This document shows, in pieces, positions 43,930 through 53,874 of a stretch of 64,000 nt of DNA. The position numbers and the translations under genes were made by a program. Every line of letters starts with the position of its first letter. Within the stretch, counting starts at the first letter, position 1. The DNA comes from CAIJXB01 sp964439595. Its GTDB lineage: Bacteria > Chlamydiota > Chlamydiia > Chlamydiales > Rhabdochlamydiaceae. The stretch is from positions 86,526 through 150,525 of the forward strand of contig CAYTOK010000002.1 of NCBI GenBank assembly GCA_964439595.1, read 5' to 3'. A model generated the notes under the pieces. The model worked only from the letters and a program-made list of their open reading frames with translations. It was not told the origin of the DNA and searched no databases.

Positions 43930-45052
43930 TAGTACATTCTGCAGTAGTTCTATCCTCAGATAAGACTAGGGTCCCTTCAACTGTACAAGGAGAGATCTCT
44001 ACTTCTTCGTCTTTTACTATGGCGCTGTAGGTCATTGTAATGGTGTTAGTTTCTAGGTTAATTGTAATAGATTGATCTTTCTTTTTGCTGTCATAGTCTA
44101 TAATAAGAGTGGAAGGTTTTTTCGTAATAGGTTCTTTGAAGATGCTTCCAAGGCCAGAATGTGCAAACTCTAAGAGGTCTCCTAGTGTGCCTTCTAGTTT
44201 ATCTAGCTCCTCATCAGAGATAGGGGCTTTATACAGAGTTTGTTCACCAGATTTGTTGATCATGGTAAGGGTTGCTTCTCTAGATAGATCTGCCCTAATA
44301 GAGTTTTTATGATTTCCCTGGATTTTGCTTAGGGGTTTTGTGAACTCCATTGTTATCGTATTTCCTTTGATTTCAAAGGGAACCTGATTAGTTTTAAGAG
44401 TCTCTAAAATAGAAGTTCTTATTGCCATAGCATCCATAGAACTAGATCCCTTTGAGCTAAAGAAGGTTTTGGCTACGGAGCAGGCTTTTTGAAAAACGGA
44501 AAGCGAAGTCGGCTTTAAAAAGATGCGTGTAGCAAAGGGAGTTAGCCTGTTTTTATCTATGTCAGGATTTTCTGAGATTTTTGTTAGTTTTTTTGATAGA
44601 GTGTACAGAGAAGGACTAATCCAGTCCTTTTCATGAGAGGTAATAAGTGCGTTTAGCTCTTTAAGGTCTCGCTCCACTTTAGCTGTTTTTATTTTTTCGG
44701 CGAAAGCATCTGTATCTATTCCTTGGTTTTTAAGAGAGCTCAGAATTTCCTCTCTAATAGTTGCGGAATCTTTCCAAACGGTAAATCCGGAAGCAAATAG
44801 GTTTTTTGCTATAGAGCAGGCTTTACGAAAGCCGGAAAGAGATTCCGGCTCCAAAGCTATTTCAACTGCACGACTTTGTAGGTCAGCTTTGTTGGCTTCT
44901 GATAGTTGTTCTTCAGATAAGAGAGCGGTGAATTTTTGCTGGATCGTATGCATCGAGGGGCTAAACCACTTTTTATCACTACGAGCAGCTATGTATTTGC
45001 GTAATTCTATATATGGTGGCGGCGTAAGTTCTCTTTTAGAGGGCTCTATCAT
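43907..45052 (-). CDS. Unknown protein with an internal ~95-residue duplication
   Basis: Encodes 381 residues that I do not recognise. Residues about 17-111 and 130-223 are clearly related: KKWFSPSMHTIQQKF with LEPESLSGFRKACSIAKNLF in the first copy, KDWISPSLYTLSKKL with LKPTSLSVFQKACSVAKTFF in the second, and each closes with an IRxxILxxLK helix. The remaining C-terminal ~155 residues look beta-rich (ITMEFTKPLS, TLIIDYDSKKK, SITINLETNTITMTYSAIV). No signal peptide or membrane helix is seen. GGGAG precedes the ATG. It may be a secreted or cytoplasmic lineage-specific protein; no function is proposed. Confidence 0.78.
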   Translation of the reverse strand: MIEPSKRELTPPPYIELRKYIAARSDKKWFSPSMHTIQQKFTALLSEEQLSEANKADLQSRAVEIALEPESLSGFRKACSIAKNLFASGFTVWKDSATIREEILSSLKNQGIDTDAFAEKIKTAKVERDLKELNALITSHEKDWISPSLYTLSKKLTKISENPDIDKNRLTPFATRIFLKPTSLSVFQKACSVAKTFFSSKGSSSMDAMAIRTSILETLKTNQVPFEIKGNTITMEFTKPLSKIQGNHKNSIRADLSREATLTMINKSGEQTLYKAPISDEELDKLEGTLGDLLEFAHSGLGSIFKEPITKKPSTLIIDYDSKKKDQSITINLETNTITMTYSAIVKDEEVEISPCTVEGTLVLSEDRTTAECTTKITLQS

Positions 45053-45203
45053 GCTGTTACTCCCGTTATAACCCCCACATTAACTGGGAAGTTGGCAAAA
45101 TGTCAAATTTTTATTGTCACAATGTCTTTATGGTAATAAATAATTTGAATATATTTAGTTTTTGCGATAATGTAAATTTATATTTTAAAAATAAAGGTGT
45201 TGC

Positions 45204-47858
45204 ATGGAGGGGGGATTTTACCCGGAGGCAATTGGTCGCGAAGTAAGGGAATTAGCAAACTTTGTGAAAGAAAATGCATCCGTTTTGCAGTCAGCAGAGC
45301 ACCGGGAATTGAATGAAAAAGTCGAAAGACTTGTAAAATCTTTGGCAGTTTTGCAAAATGCTAATATCACCCTGAATCCCCGTTTTTTGCGAGAATTGCG
45401 AGACCTATCTACACGTGTTGCGGGTAATAAGCCCGCAAGTAAAATAGAGTTAAAAATTCAAAAACTGGGAAAAGGTTTATTTAAAGAGCTTTTTGAAAAG
45501 AAGTCTGATGCCTCAGGAATAGATAGGAAAAATCAAGACTTAGCTAAGGGCTTAAGCGAAATGGCAGAATTACTTGCCAACCCTTCAGAAAACGAGCTTC
45601 CCCCGGAGCTTAGTTTGGTTAGATCTTATATTCGCATGAAGCAATATAAAGAAGCGAAAGACCTTATTAAAGGAATGGTAAATTCCTTAGTTAAAATAGT
45701 AGCATTTATGGACTGCCCTATTTCTTTAGAAGAAGATATGGTAGATGTTCTGGAGGTTATAAAAGAGGGGAGTATTAAGGACTCTAAAGATCTTTTAGAG
45801 GCTATCAATACCTACGACTCTCACTCTCAAAATAAGCTGATTTTACAGGAAAAAGTCACTGTTATTTTAGCAACAAAAATGCTAGCTTCCGGTCAGCATG
45901 ATTCTAAAGAAATACTCGATTTAGCAAAAAACGTGCGAAATTGGCCTGATAGAAAAGAACTTATTGTTGGGCTAGCTAAACAAGGCACAACACATAGAGT
46001 ACTAGAATTTATTAAGGAACTGCCAAAAGACGAGTGCTATGATTTTTATCAAACTGTCTTATCTTTAGAGAATGAATTTGCAAATAAGAAAATATATGCT
46101 CTTCTAAAAGATAATGTAATTTTCATTTGGCTAAATAAAGAGATGGAATCTCGCTCTTTTGATCCAGCCAAAGTGCTAAGAGAAATAGAAAAATTACCAG
46201 ACTCCAAATATAAAAAAGATTTACTTATTATCCTTGCTGATAAAGGCTTTGTGAGCTTAGTCGTAGAATTTATTAAAACCTTGCCTATAGAAGAAAGCAT
46301 TGGTTTTTATCATTATATTAGAAAATCTGCTGGAGATTTTACTAGCGAAGTCTTTTATCATTCTTTACAAGAAACTGTAGGTGATTTTGTACATGGAGAG
46401 GAAGATAAGATTTTAGAGGGCTTATCATCTAAAAAAATGGCATACGTTAGAGATATATCCTATGCTAATACACCATCTCATCTAGAAAATGTACATGATT
46501 TTTTAAAACAAGCTTTACTTTCAAGAGGGCTTCCTTCTGAAAAGCCTTCTGATGATGATTTGCGATCTTGTATAAGCGATGATGTAAAGCAAATGATCCC
46601 TGATCTTGCAAGAAATTATCGCTATATTATTTGTGGACGTCATGTAAGTAAGGATAGCATTCGAGATGAACTTGAAGCCGGAGGCGAAAAGGATCTTTCT
46701 ATAGAATCACATAGGAAAGAAATACAGGAAAATCTTGAGAAATTAAGATCTGATCCTAGATTACGATCGAATCAAGAATTTTTCGCTAAGGCAGTAGAAC
46801 ATGTTTCAAAGCCTGGTCCCATAGAAATAACGGATGATTTAGTGATAGCTGTTTGTTTACTAGAGATAATTACCCAATTAGATCAAATGCCGGATATAGA
46901 TCTTAAAAAAATGTGTGAATTGACATCTTTATTGCATCAAGCTTGTTTTGCTGGAGTAAGGGGAGATTTTGTGAAGAGGGGTTATGACTTTGTGGACACG
47001 GGCTCTATTTTGGGGGAGATTTCTGTCAGTTCGAATTTTACGGTAAGAAGCAATTTGACAACTTCTCTAATTTCTAATTATTTACTTCTACTAAAATTGC
47101 CCTTATATATGGACCCTTTACTAGAACCCTTTCTTACCGAGGAGGAAAGGAAAAATAAAGAAGCTATTTCTGATTATATGAAGGAAGTAGCGAAAATAGG
47201 GAAATTCACCCTTGCCTTTACGTATAACTTGAACGAGGGGAGTTTAGATGTTGATACGACTCCAGTAGAGGTTAATCCAGTTTATGACACGTGGAATAAA
47301 GAAAAGATCATAGTGCATTTAAATAAGACAGAATATGCGAGCTTATATGAAGAAAATAAGGCTTTATTAGGCGATGTTATCCCGTCAAGTCTTGATGAAG
47401 GTATCTCTGCAGCAGAGAGTCGAGAGGCTGTTATAGATTTATTACAAGAAATTGCAGTCAGAAGAGATAGCGCGTTTGCAGAAATAAAAAAACAAGCTGA
47501 ACTTAATCCCAGAGATAATGAAGTGGAACAGCTTTTACTGGAAGTAACAAAATTATATAAAAGTGCTAATTTAATTGTTAATAGATTAAAAGATGTTCCA
47601 GAAGAGTATATTCCGTGTTATCTACTTCATATAAAAAGAAAATCACCTGAAGAAAAAAGAGCAATTCTTACAAAAGCTATAGAGGATTTTCCTAATTACC
47701 ATAAGCTATTTCAAAATCACCGAAAGATGGAAATTGAACTTGGTTTTAGATCTCAGCCAGAAAAATTACGCAAAGCAGACGAGGTTTCTTCTTCTATTGC
47801 AGAGCAGTTAGCTGAAACTGAAAGAAAAATAGCAAAAAACACACTTAGATCTAATTAG
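45204..47858 (+). CDS. Large unknown protein, first of a tandem paralogue pair
   Basis: Encodes 884 residues, mostly helical and charged, without a signal peptide or membrane segment. Unrecognised. It is paralogous along its length to the next gene: MEGGFYPEAIGREVRELANFV versus MDGGSLAEVGRKVGDLSDFV at the start, MDCPISLEEDMVDV versus MEYPISLEEGMAKL, ANTPSHLENVHDFLKQAL versus EGTPSHVENPHDFLEEAL, DPLLEPFLTEEERKNKEAI versus EPLLEPFFTEEERENKEFI, and EDFPNYHKLFQ versus EDFPAYHKLLQ. Alpha-solenoid-like repeats are suggested by LIVGLAKQGTTHRVLEFIKEL and LLIILADKGFVSLVVEFIKTL within the protein. AAAGGTG precedes the ATG. A scaffold or effector role is only a guess. Confidence 0.8.
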   Translation: MEGGFYPEAIGREVRELANFVKENASVLQSAEHRELNEKVERLVKSLAVLQNANITLNPRFLRELRDLSTRVAGNKPASKIELKIQKLGKGLFKELFEKKSDASGIDRKNQDLAKGLSEMAELLANPSENELPPELSLVRSYIRMKQYKEAKDLIKGMVNSLVKIVAFMDCPISLEEDMVDVLEVIKEGSIKDSKDLLEAINTYDSHSQNKLILQEKVTVILATKMLASGQHDSKEILDLAKNVRNWPDRKELIVGLAKQGTTHRVLEFIKELPKDECYDFYQTVLSLENEFANKKIYALLKDNVIFIWLNKEMESRSFDPAKVLREIEKLPDSKYKKDLLIILADKGFVSLVVEFIKTLPIEESIGFYHYIRKSAGDFTSEVFYHSLQETVGDFVHGEEDKILEGLSSKKMAYVRDISYANTPSHLENVHDFLKQALLSRGLPSEKPSDDDLRSCISDDVKQMIPDLARNYRYIICGRHVSKDSIRDELEAGGEKDLSIESHRKEIQENLEKLRSDPRLRSNQEFFAKAVEHVSKPGPIEITDDLVIAVCLLEIITQLDQMPDIDLKKMCELTSLLHQACFAGVRGDFVKRGYDFVDTGSILGEISVSSNFTVRSNLTTSLISNYLLLLKLPLYMDPLLEPFLTEEERKNKEAISDYMKEVAKIGKFTLAFTYNLNEGSLDVDTTPVEVNPVYDTWNKEKIIVHLNKTEYASLYEENKALLGDVIPSSLDEGISAAESREAVIDLLQEIAVRRDSAFAEIKKQAELNPRDNEVEQLLLEVTKLYKSANLIVNRLKDVPEEYIPCYLLHIKRKSPEEKRAILTKAIEDFPNYHKLFQNHRKMEIELGFRSQPEKLRKADEVSSSIAEQLAETERKIAKNTLRSN

Positions 47859-47889
47859 TTTTATGGTTTTCACTTATTAAAATAAGTAA

Positions 47890-47918
47890 TTGAAATTATT
47901 CTAATTTCCTATTAATGT
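47890..47918 (+). promoter_or_regulatory. Promoter-like pair upstream of the 47949 gene
   Basis: TTGAAA (47890-47895) and TAATGT (47913-47918) are 17 bases apart in the 90-base gap between the two paralogues, so the second copy may be transcribed independently. The -10 match is imperfect. Confidence 0.35.
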
Positions 47919-47948
47919 AAAATTATATTTTTACAGTGAGTGCGTGAG

Positions 47949-50489
47949 ATGGATGGTGGATCTTTAGCAGAAGTAGGTCGAAAAGTTGGGGACTTATCAG
48001 ATTTTGTAAGTTTAGAAGGATCTTCTGATATAGAAAAGCTTACTGAAAAAGTTACAATTCTTATTAAGTCTCTAGAGGGCCTACACTCAGCTCATGTACG
48101 TGTTAATCCTGAGTTAAGAGATCGACTTTATCAGCTATCTGATACTATTAGTCATTCCGTAACATCGCAAACAGAGGAAAAAGTCAAAGGGATAGTTTTG
48201 GGGTTACTCCAAGGAATCGAGCTTGTTAGTCACCTTGAAATACCTAATAAAAGATTCCCTGTAGTTATTGAAGAGATAAAATCCGCAATTTCTTTAGGGA
48301 AGTTAGAGGAAGCTAAGGATGTTATTGAAAAAATGACGAACTCGCCTCTTAAAATACAAGCCTTTATGGAATATCCCATTTCTTTAGAAGAAGGTATGGC
48401 CAAGCTAGTTGATTATATAGAAAATCAGGATTTGGAAAGCTGTCGAAAACTTTTAGAACTAATTAAGGAATATGTGTCTACGTCTCCTAATAAGGGTGTT
48501 TTAGAGGAAAAAGTGACTGTTATTTTAGCAAGAAAGGAATTTGGTGTTTTAAGACCTGATTTTCAAAAAGTATTGGATTTAGTTAAGGAAATAAAAAACT
48601 GGGAAGATAAAAAGCCTTTTCTTGTGACTTTAGTAAAAAAAGGGATAACGAGTGGTTTATTCTGTATCATTAAAAATTTATCAGAAGAACAGATTAACAG
48701 TTTTTATAATGCTACTTCAGGGTGGAAGTCTCTATTTCAAAAAACGGATGCACAGAAATTTTTAGAGAATAATAAGCCAGCTATTTTATTAATAAAAGAG
48801 TTAGATCTGCCGGTTCTTGATTTGCAAGAAATAGTAGAAGCAATAAAAGAGCTAAAGAGTCCTGAAGGAAAAAACCATGTACTTATCGCGCTTATAAATA
48901 AGGGCTTTATACCGGCTGCTGAGGATCTCATTAAGGATTTATCAGACGAGGAGTTTATTGATTTTTATCATTTTATTTCTCAATCCAAGACCGAATTTGC
49001 TAGTGTGGAGCTCTATGATCATTTACGTGATATTGTAGAACGGATTGCAAACACCTTAGAGCAAAAAGTTTTAGATAACATGTCTTCTCAAAGAGTTTCT
49101 TATGTAAGGGGGTTAACATATGAGGGGACTCCTTCGCACGTGGAAAATCCTCATGATTTTTTAGAGGAGGCTTTAGCCTTAAAAGGCTTTCGGGAAGATG
49201 ATCTTTCAGAAGATGCTTTAAAAAAATGCATAGCAAGGTATGTGGGAACAATGGGTCAAGATCTTAAGAGAAATTACTCCTATAATATCTGTGGCTATCG
49301 AATAAATAAGGATATAATTAAAAGAAAAATGGGAGAGGGAGGGCAGCTGGACCTTTCTTTAGGGTTGAATAGAGATAGTATTAAAGAACGTCTGATTTCT
49401 TTAAGGGAAGACTATAGACTGCAGTCCAGTGGAGAGCTAGTTCAAAAGGCAATAGATTCATTAGAAAGTTCAGATTCCATTGAAATAAGTGATGATTTAG
49501 TGGTGGCTGTATGTTTAATAGAAGTTTGGGAACAAATAGACGCTATGCCAGGGATTGATCTTAGAAAAATGTGTGGACTAGTTTCTTTATTGCAGCAAGG
49601 GATTGTGGGAGCAGTGTCCCAGGACTTTGCTAAAATAGGCTATGAAGTAGATAACAAGAAATTCACTTTAGCAGAGATTTCTGTAGGTCTGGATTTTAGA
49701 GTAAAATCTACTCTAACAACTTCTCTTATTTCTAGTTATCTCCTCCACCCTAAAATAGATGAGCCTCTTTTAGAACCTTTTTTTACCGAAGAAGAAAGAG
49801 AAAATAAGGAATTCATTGCAGGGTATCGAAGGGAGGTATCCAGAGTAGGGGAATTTAGACTCAATTTTATCTGTGATTTACTAGGCGGAAATTTATCTGT
49901 AGAGGTTATCCCTTTAAAGGCTAATCCGATATATAATACCTGGAATAGCGAGTCTATCCTAAAGCAAGGATACATAGACGAATATGCCTCTTTATATGAA
50001 GAAAATCGCAACTTTTTAACAGAGGTGGTTTTAGAAAGCCTCGACGAAAGTCTGTCTTTACAAGAGTCTAAAAAAGCAGTTAAAGATTTAGCCCTTGAAA
50101 TTGTTGTAGCTAGAGATGCAGCTATTGCTGAATTGCAAAAGCAATTTAACTTAGGCATAGATGATGAGCACGTGGACCTTTTTTTAGAGAAGATTAGTAA
50201 TTTATATAGAAGTACTAATAGGGGAGTGAATAGATTACAGCCTAACCTTGATGACTATATCCCCTGCTATTTATTAAATATAGCAAGCAAGACAGTGGCA
50301 GAAAAAAAGGAAATACTTCAAAAAGCTATAGAGGACTTTCCAGCCTATCATAAACTATTGCAAAAGTATAAAAGCGTATGCTTAGATCATGATATTAAAA
50401 TCCCCCCTTTGAAATTAGATAAAATAGAAGAGATCTCTTCGGCTATCGCAAGGAAGTCAAAGGAGATGGAAGTGTGGTTTAAAAATTAA
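47949..50489 (+). CDS. Large unknown protein, second of a tandem paralogue pair
   Basis: Encodes 846 residues, paralogous to the upstream 884-residue protein throughout. The frame opens with a GTG at 47940, but the ATG at 47949 (DGGSLAEVGRKV) aligns with the start of the paralogue (EGGFYPEAIGREV), so it is preferred. Repeat-like units are again visible (FLVTLVKKGITSGLFCIIKNL; VLIALINKGFIPAAEDLIKDL), supporting an alpha-solenoid architecture. No catalytic motif, signal peptide or membrane span is seen. The last four bases overlap the end of the convergent tag gene. Confidence 0.8.
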   Translation: MDGGSLAEVGRKVGDLSDFVSLEGSSDIEKLTEKVTILIKSLEGLHSAHVRVNPELRDRLYQLSDTISHSVTSQTEEKVKGIVLGLLQGIELVSHLEIPNKRFPVVIEEIKSAISLGKLEEAKDVIEKMTNSPLKIQAFMEYPISLEEGMAKLVDYIENQDLESCRKLLELIKEYVSTSPNKGVLEEKVTVILARKEFGVLRPDFQKVLDLVKEIKNWEDKKPFLVTLVKKGITSGLFCIIKNLSEEQINSFYNATSGWKSLFQKTDAQKFLENNKPAILLIKELDLPVLDLQEIVEAIKELKSPEGKNHVLIALINKGFIPAAEDLIKDLSDEEFIDFYHFISQSKTEFASVELYDHLRDIVERIANTLEQKVLDNMSSQRVSYVRGLTYEGTPSHVENPHDFLEEALALKGFREDDLSEDALKKCIARYVGTMGQDLKRNYSYNICGYRINKDIIKRKMGEGGQLDLSLGLNRDSIKERLISLREDYRLQSSGELVQKAIDSLESSDSIEISDDLVVAVCLIEVWEQIDAMPGIDLRKMCGLVSLLQQGIVGAVSQDFAKIGYEVDNKKFTLAEISVGLDFRVKSTLTTSLISSYLLHPKIDEPLLEPFFTEEERENKEFIAGYRREVSRVGEFRLNFICDLLGGNLSVEVIPLKANPIYNTWNSESILKQGYIDEYASLYEENRNFLTEVVLESLDESLSLQESKKAVKDLALEIVVARDAAIAELQKQFNLGIDDEHVDLFLEKISNLYRSTNRGVNRLQPNLDDYIPCYLLNIASKTVAEKKEILQKAIEDFPAYHKLLQKYKSVCLDHDIKIPPLKLDKIEEISSAIARKSKEMEVWFKN

Positions 50490-51049
50490 TTTAAGCAGAA
50501 ACAATCTTCTGTATGATCATTTACAAGGCCTGTTGCTTGCATATGAGCGTAGATGATTTTAGGTCCTAAAAAAGTAAATCCTCTTTTTTTCAAATCTTTA
50601 GCAAGCGCCTTTGCTTCTTCTGTTTCAGTTGGGACGTCTTGAGGGATCTTAGGACGATTTTGTATCTGTTTATTATGGACAAAATTCCAGATATATTTAG
50701 TGAAGCTACCAAACTCTTTTTGAATAAGGAGGAAAAGTTTAGCGTTATTTACAGCCGCTCTAATTTTTTTTTGATTGCGGATGATTTTAGGGTTTACCAT
50801 AAGTTCTAAGATTTTTTTTTCCGTAAATAAAGCTACTTTTTCTGGGTCAAAGTCTGCAAAAGCTTCTTTATACCCTTCTCTTCTTCGTAAAATAGTAAGC
50901 CAGCTAAGGCCTGCTTGCGCTGATTCTAAAATCAGAAATTCGAAGTGTTTTCTATCATCATAGACAGGAACTCCCCACTCTAGGTCGTGGTACTTTTCGT
51001 AGAGTGGGCAGTTAGGAGTTACCCAAAAGCAGCGTTTAAGAGAGTTCAT
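50486..51049 (-). CDS. tag: DNA-3-methyladenine glycosylase I
   Basis: A base-excision-repair enzyme that removes 3-methyladenine from alkylated DNA. Encodes 187 residues, the usual length. Evidence: CFWVTPNCPLYEKYHDLEWG at the N-terminus (zinc Cys and substrate pocket), DDRKHFEFLILESAQAGLSW, TILRRREGYKEAFADFDPEKVA, NPKIIRNQKKIRAAVNNAK and the C-terminal GLVNDHTEDCFC with zinc-binding His and Cys residues. Its start overlaps the clpB stop by four bases (ATGA), so the repair and chaperone genes are translationally coupled. Confidence 0.95.
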   Translation of the reverse strand: MNSLKRCFWVTPNCPLYEKYHDLEWGVPVYDDRKHFEFLILESAQAGLSWLTILRRREGYKEAFADFDPEKVALFTEKKILELMVNPKIIRNQKKIRAAVNNAKLFLLIQKEFGSFTKYIWNFVHNKQIQNRPKIPQDVPTETEEAKALAKDLKKRGFTFLGPKIIYAHMQATGLVNDHTEDCFCLN

Positions 51050-53634
51050 TTTTTTTCCACTAAAAAAGTAATGGTGTTATTTTCTAATAGGTCCAAAGTA
51101 ACGGTGTCCCCAGGTAAAAATGACTTTTTTAATAATTCATTAGAAAGCAGGTTGACGACTTCTTTCTGAATAAGCCTTTTAAGTGGTCTTGCTCCAAATA
51201 GGGGGTCATACCCTTTTTCTGCTAGGTGCGCTAAAACAGGCTTTTTCCATGCTAAGGTAATAGGTTTTTCGGCAAGACGCTCTGCAATTTTTACTAAGTT
51301 TAGCCAGGCTATTTTTTCCATGTCTTTTTCTTCTAAAGGTAAGAAGGGAAGTATGTCATCAAGTCTATTTAAAAACTCTGGACGGAAATGGCTTTTTAAA
51401 ATGGGGTCTAGGACGGTGAGTATAGATTCTTTACTTTTTGTTTTGATCTTTTCTAGGATCTGCTCAGAGCCTAGATTAGATGTCATAATAAAGATGGCAT
51501 TTTTACAGTTAACAGTTCTTCCTTTGCTATCAGTAAGCCTTCCATCATCAAAGATTTGGAGTAAAATGTTAAAGACGTCATGATGCGCTTTTTCTACTTC
51601 ATCTAAAAGGACGACAGAGTAGGGTTTCCTGCGAATGGCTTCTGTGAGCTGTCCTCCTTCTTCGTAACCTACATAGCCAGGAGGGGAGCCTATCAGTTTA
51701 GATACCGAATGTTTTTCCATGTACTCGGACATGTCGATACGGATCATGGCTTCTTCCTGATCAAATAGCTGAGAAGCCAAGGCTTTAGCTAGCTCCGTTT
51801 TTCCAACACCTGTCGGCCCGACAAAGAGAAATACGGCGACAGGTCTTAAAGGATCACTGAGACCAGCTCTTGATCTGCGTACCGCTTCACTGACTGCTTC
51901 AATGGCTATATGCTGTCCAATAACTCTTTTAGAGAGTGTTTCTTCTAGGTGAAGAAGCTTTTCAGCTTCTCCTTCTAACATTTTTTGCACGGGGATCCCG
52001 GTCCATTTGGCAACAATTTGTGCAATGAGATTGCGATCTACTTCTTCTTGTAAAAGACGGCCCGGCAGTTTTTCTAAAGCTAAAGTCGCTTCTTCTAGTT
52101 CTTTTAGCTCTTTGGGGATTGTGCTATAGCGGATTTCTGCTACTTTATTATAATCAAAAGCTCTTTCAGCTTCTTCTTCTTTGAATTTGAGCTGTTCAAT
52201 TTTATTTTTTTTCTCTTTAATGACCTCTAGCCATTTTCTTTCTTGATTCCATTTTTCTTTTAAAATGGAAAGCTCTTCTTGTAATTTGGTCATTTGAAGT
52301 TTTAGTTTAGCTACTTCAGCAGCGGCTGTTTCGGAGTCATCTTTTCGTAAGGACTCTTGCTTTATGATACACTGGCCTAGTTCTTTTTCTTTAATTTCAA
52401 TAGGAAGAGGTAGGCTTCCCATCTGTAAACGTATGACGCTTGCCGCTTCATCAATAAGATCGATTGCTTTATCTGGCAGGCGACGATCCGGGATATAGCG
52501 GTAAGAGAGAAGTACCGCAGCATGAAGAGCTTCTTCTTTGATATGTACTCCATGATAGATCTCATATCTTTCTTTAAGCCCTCTTAAAATACTGATGGCG
52601 TCTTCCAAAGAAGGTTCTGCTATTAATACGGTCTGGAAGCGCCTTTCTAGAGCAGCATCTTTTTCAATGTATTTTTGATATTCACTTAGGGTGGTTGCCC
52701 CTATGCAGTGAAGAGTTCCTCTAGCTAAAGCAGGCTTCAATAGATTGGCGGCGTCCATAGCTCCTTCAGAAGCCCCAGCTCCAACGAGGGTATGTACCTC
52801 ATCGATAAAAAGAAGAATCTCTCCTTCGCTTTTTTCTACTTCTTTTAAAACGCCTTTTAGTCTTTCTTCAAATTCTCCTCGATATTTAGCTCCTGCAATT
52901 AAGCTCCCCATATCGAGTACAAAAAGTTGTTTGCCTTTTAAAGAGTCTGGGACATCTCCTTGTATGATACGTATAGCTAATCCCTCTGCTATTGCAGTTT
53001 TTCCAACACCGGGGTCTCCAATTAAAAGGGGATTGTTTTTAGTTCTTCGACTTAATACTTGCATTGTCCGACGGATTTCTTCGTCTCTTCCGATCACAGG
53101 GTCTAATTTCCCTTGCTTAGCTAAAAGAGTCAGGTTTTTACAGTATTTTTCTAATGCTTGTAAGCTATTTTCCGCAGAAGCAGAGTCCATAGAAGATCCT
53201 CCTCTAAATGTAATGATGTTTTTTTCGATGTCTTGCAAGGATAAAGAAGAACTTTTTTTCCAAGAAGCGAAAGGATCTCCTGCTGATTTCCAAAAGACAT
53301 AGAGCAAGTGATCTGCGCTGATAAAGGAGTCTTTCCAAGACTTGCAAAGAGTCTCGGCTTCTTGGATTCTTTTTTGCAAAGAAGAAGAAAATGTAGGGGC
53401 AGTTCCCTCTGTAGCAAAAGAAGCGCTTGAAGCTGCTGTTTTTTCTGCTGCCTGTTTAAGAGTATCAGGATTTAAGTGTAGTGCTTTTATCAGTGTAGAA
53501 AAATAACTTTCGGGGTTTTCTAAAAGAGTTGCAATGAGGTGGCTTTCTGTCACTTCTGTTTTATTATTGGACAGGGCTTTTTGATAGGCTGCTTCTAAAG
53601 CTTCTTGTGTTGATTCAGTGAATTGAGGAGCCAT
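51046..53634 (-). CDS. clpB: ATP-dependent disaggregase ClpB
   Basis: Encodes 862 residues. ClpB is a hexameric AAA+ chaperone that pulls proteins out of aggregates with DnaK. Domains in order: N-domain (1-145, with paired repeats), first ATPase with GDPGVGKTAIAEGLA and LFIDEVHTLVGAG, the coiled-coil M domain (about 400-530, LQMTKLQEELSILKEKWNQE), and second ATPase with VGPTGVGKTELAKALA and VLLDEVEKAH. The C-terminal domain (FLNRLDDILPFLPLEEKDM ... LFGARPLKRLIQKEV) lacks a ClpP-binding loop. The frame extends to 53655, but AAAAGGA lies eight bases before the ATG at 53634 (APQFTESTQEAL), the true start. Confidence 0.97.
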   Translation of the reverse strand: MAPQFTESTQEALEAAYQKALSNNKTEVTESHLIATLLENPESYFSTLIKALHLNPDTLKQAAEKTAASSASFATEGTAPTFSSSLQKRIQEAETLCKSWKDSFISADHLLYVFWKSAGDPFASWKKSSSLSLQDIEKNIITFRGGSSMDSASAENSLQALEKYCKNLTLLAKQGKLDPVIGRDEEIRRTMQVLSRRTKNNPLLIGDPGVGKTAIAEGLAIRIIQGDVPDSLKGKQLFVLDMGSLIAGAKYRGEFEERLKGVLKEVEKSEGEILLFIDEVHTLVGAGASEGAMDAANLLKPALARGTLHCIGATTLSEYQKYIEKDAALERRFQTVLIAEPSLEDAISILRGLKERYEIYHGVHIKEEALHAAVLLSYRYIPDRRLPDKAIDLIDEAASVIRLQMGSLPLPIEIKEKELGQCIIKQESLRKDDSETAAAEVAKLKLQMTKLQEELSILKEKWNQERKWLEVIKEKKNKIEQLKFKEEEAERAFDYNKVAEIRYSTIPKELKELEEATLALEKLPGRLLQEEVDRNLIAQIVAKWTGIPVQKMLEGEAEKLLHLEETLSKRVIGQHIAIEAVSEAVRRSRAGLSDPLRPVAVFLFVGPTGVGKTELAKALASQLFDQEEAMIRIDMSEYMEKHSVSKLIGSPPGYVGYEEGGQLTEAIRRKPYSVVLLDEVEKAHHDVFNILLQIFDDGRLTDSKGRTVNCKNAIFIMTSNLGSEQILEKIKTKSKESILTVLDPILKSHFRPEFLNRLDDILPFLPLEEKDMEKIAWLNLVKIAERLAEKPITLAWKKPVLAHLAEKGYDPLFGARPLKRLIQKEVVNLLSNELLKKSFLPGDTVTLDLLENNTITFLVEKK

Positions 53635-53669
53635 AAAAATGTTCCTTTTAAACAAGGTTAATAGAAGTC

Positions 53670-53698
53670 AGAGTAGATTTTACCCGTTATTTTGTCAA
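53670..53698 (-). promoter_or_regulatory. Promoter-like pair for clpB-tag
   Basis: On the minus strand a perfect TTGACA (53693-53698) is followed after 17 bases by TACTCT (53670-53675), upstream of clpB. The -10 match is poor, so this may be a weak or alternative-sigma promoter. Confidence 0.4.
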
Positions 53699-53807
53699 GG
53701 CTATTATGTAGAGGAAATATAGTTGATGTAGAACGTTATTTGATCTGATAACACCTTGTGTTAAATAAGCGATTAATAAATTTAATGTAGAAAATATAAA
53801 TTGCTAA

Positions 53808-53837
53808 TTGAATTTATTCACTCATTTTTTGTATAAC
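53808..53837 (+). promoter_or_regulatory. Promoter-like pair upstream of the 53875 gene
   Basis: TTGAAT (53808-53813) and TATAAC (53832-53837) are 18 bases apart, placing a start near 53844, about 30 bases before the ATG. Confidence 0.5.
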
Positions 53838-53874
53838 CGTTGTCTTTTTACACAAAAAACACGGGAAAATTGAA

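Noticed and set aside
47861..47890. Inverted repeat ACTTATT/AATAAGT after the 45204 gene as a terminator
   Set aside because: The loop is only two bases and no T-run follows, so it is not a convincing terminator.
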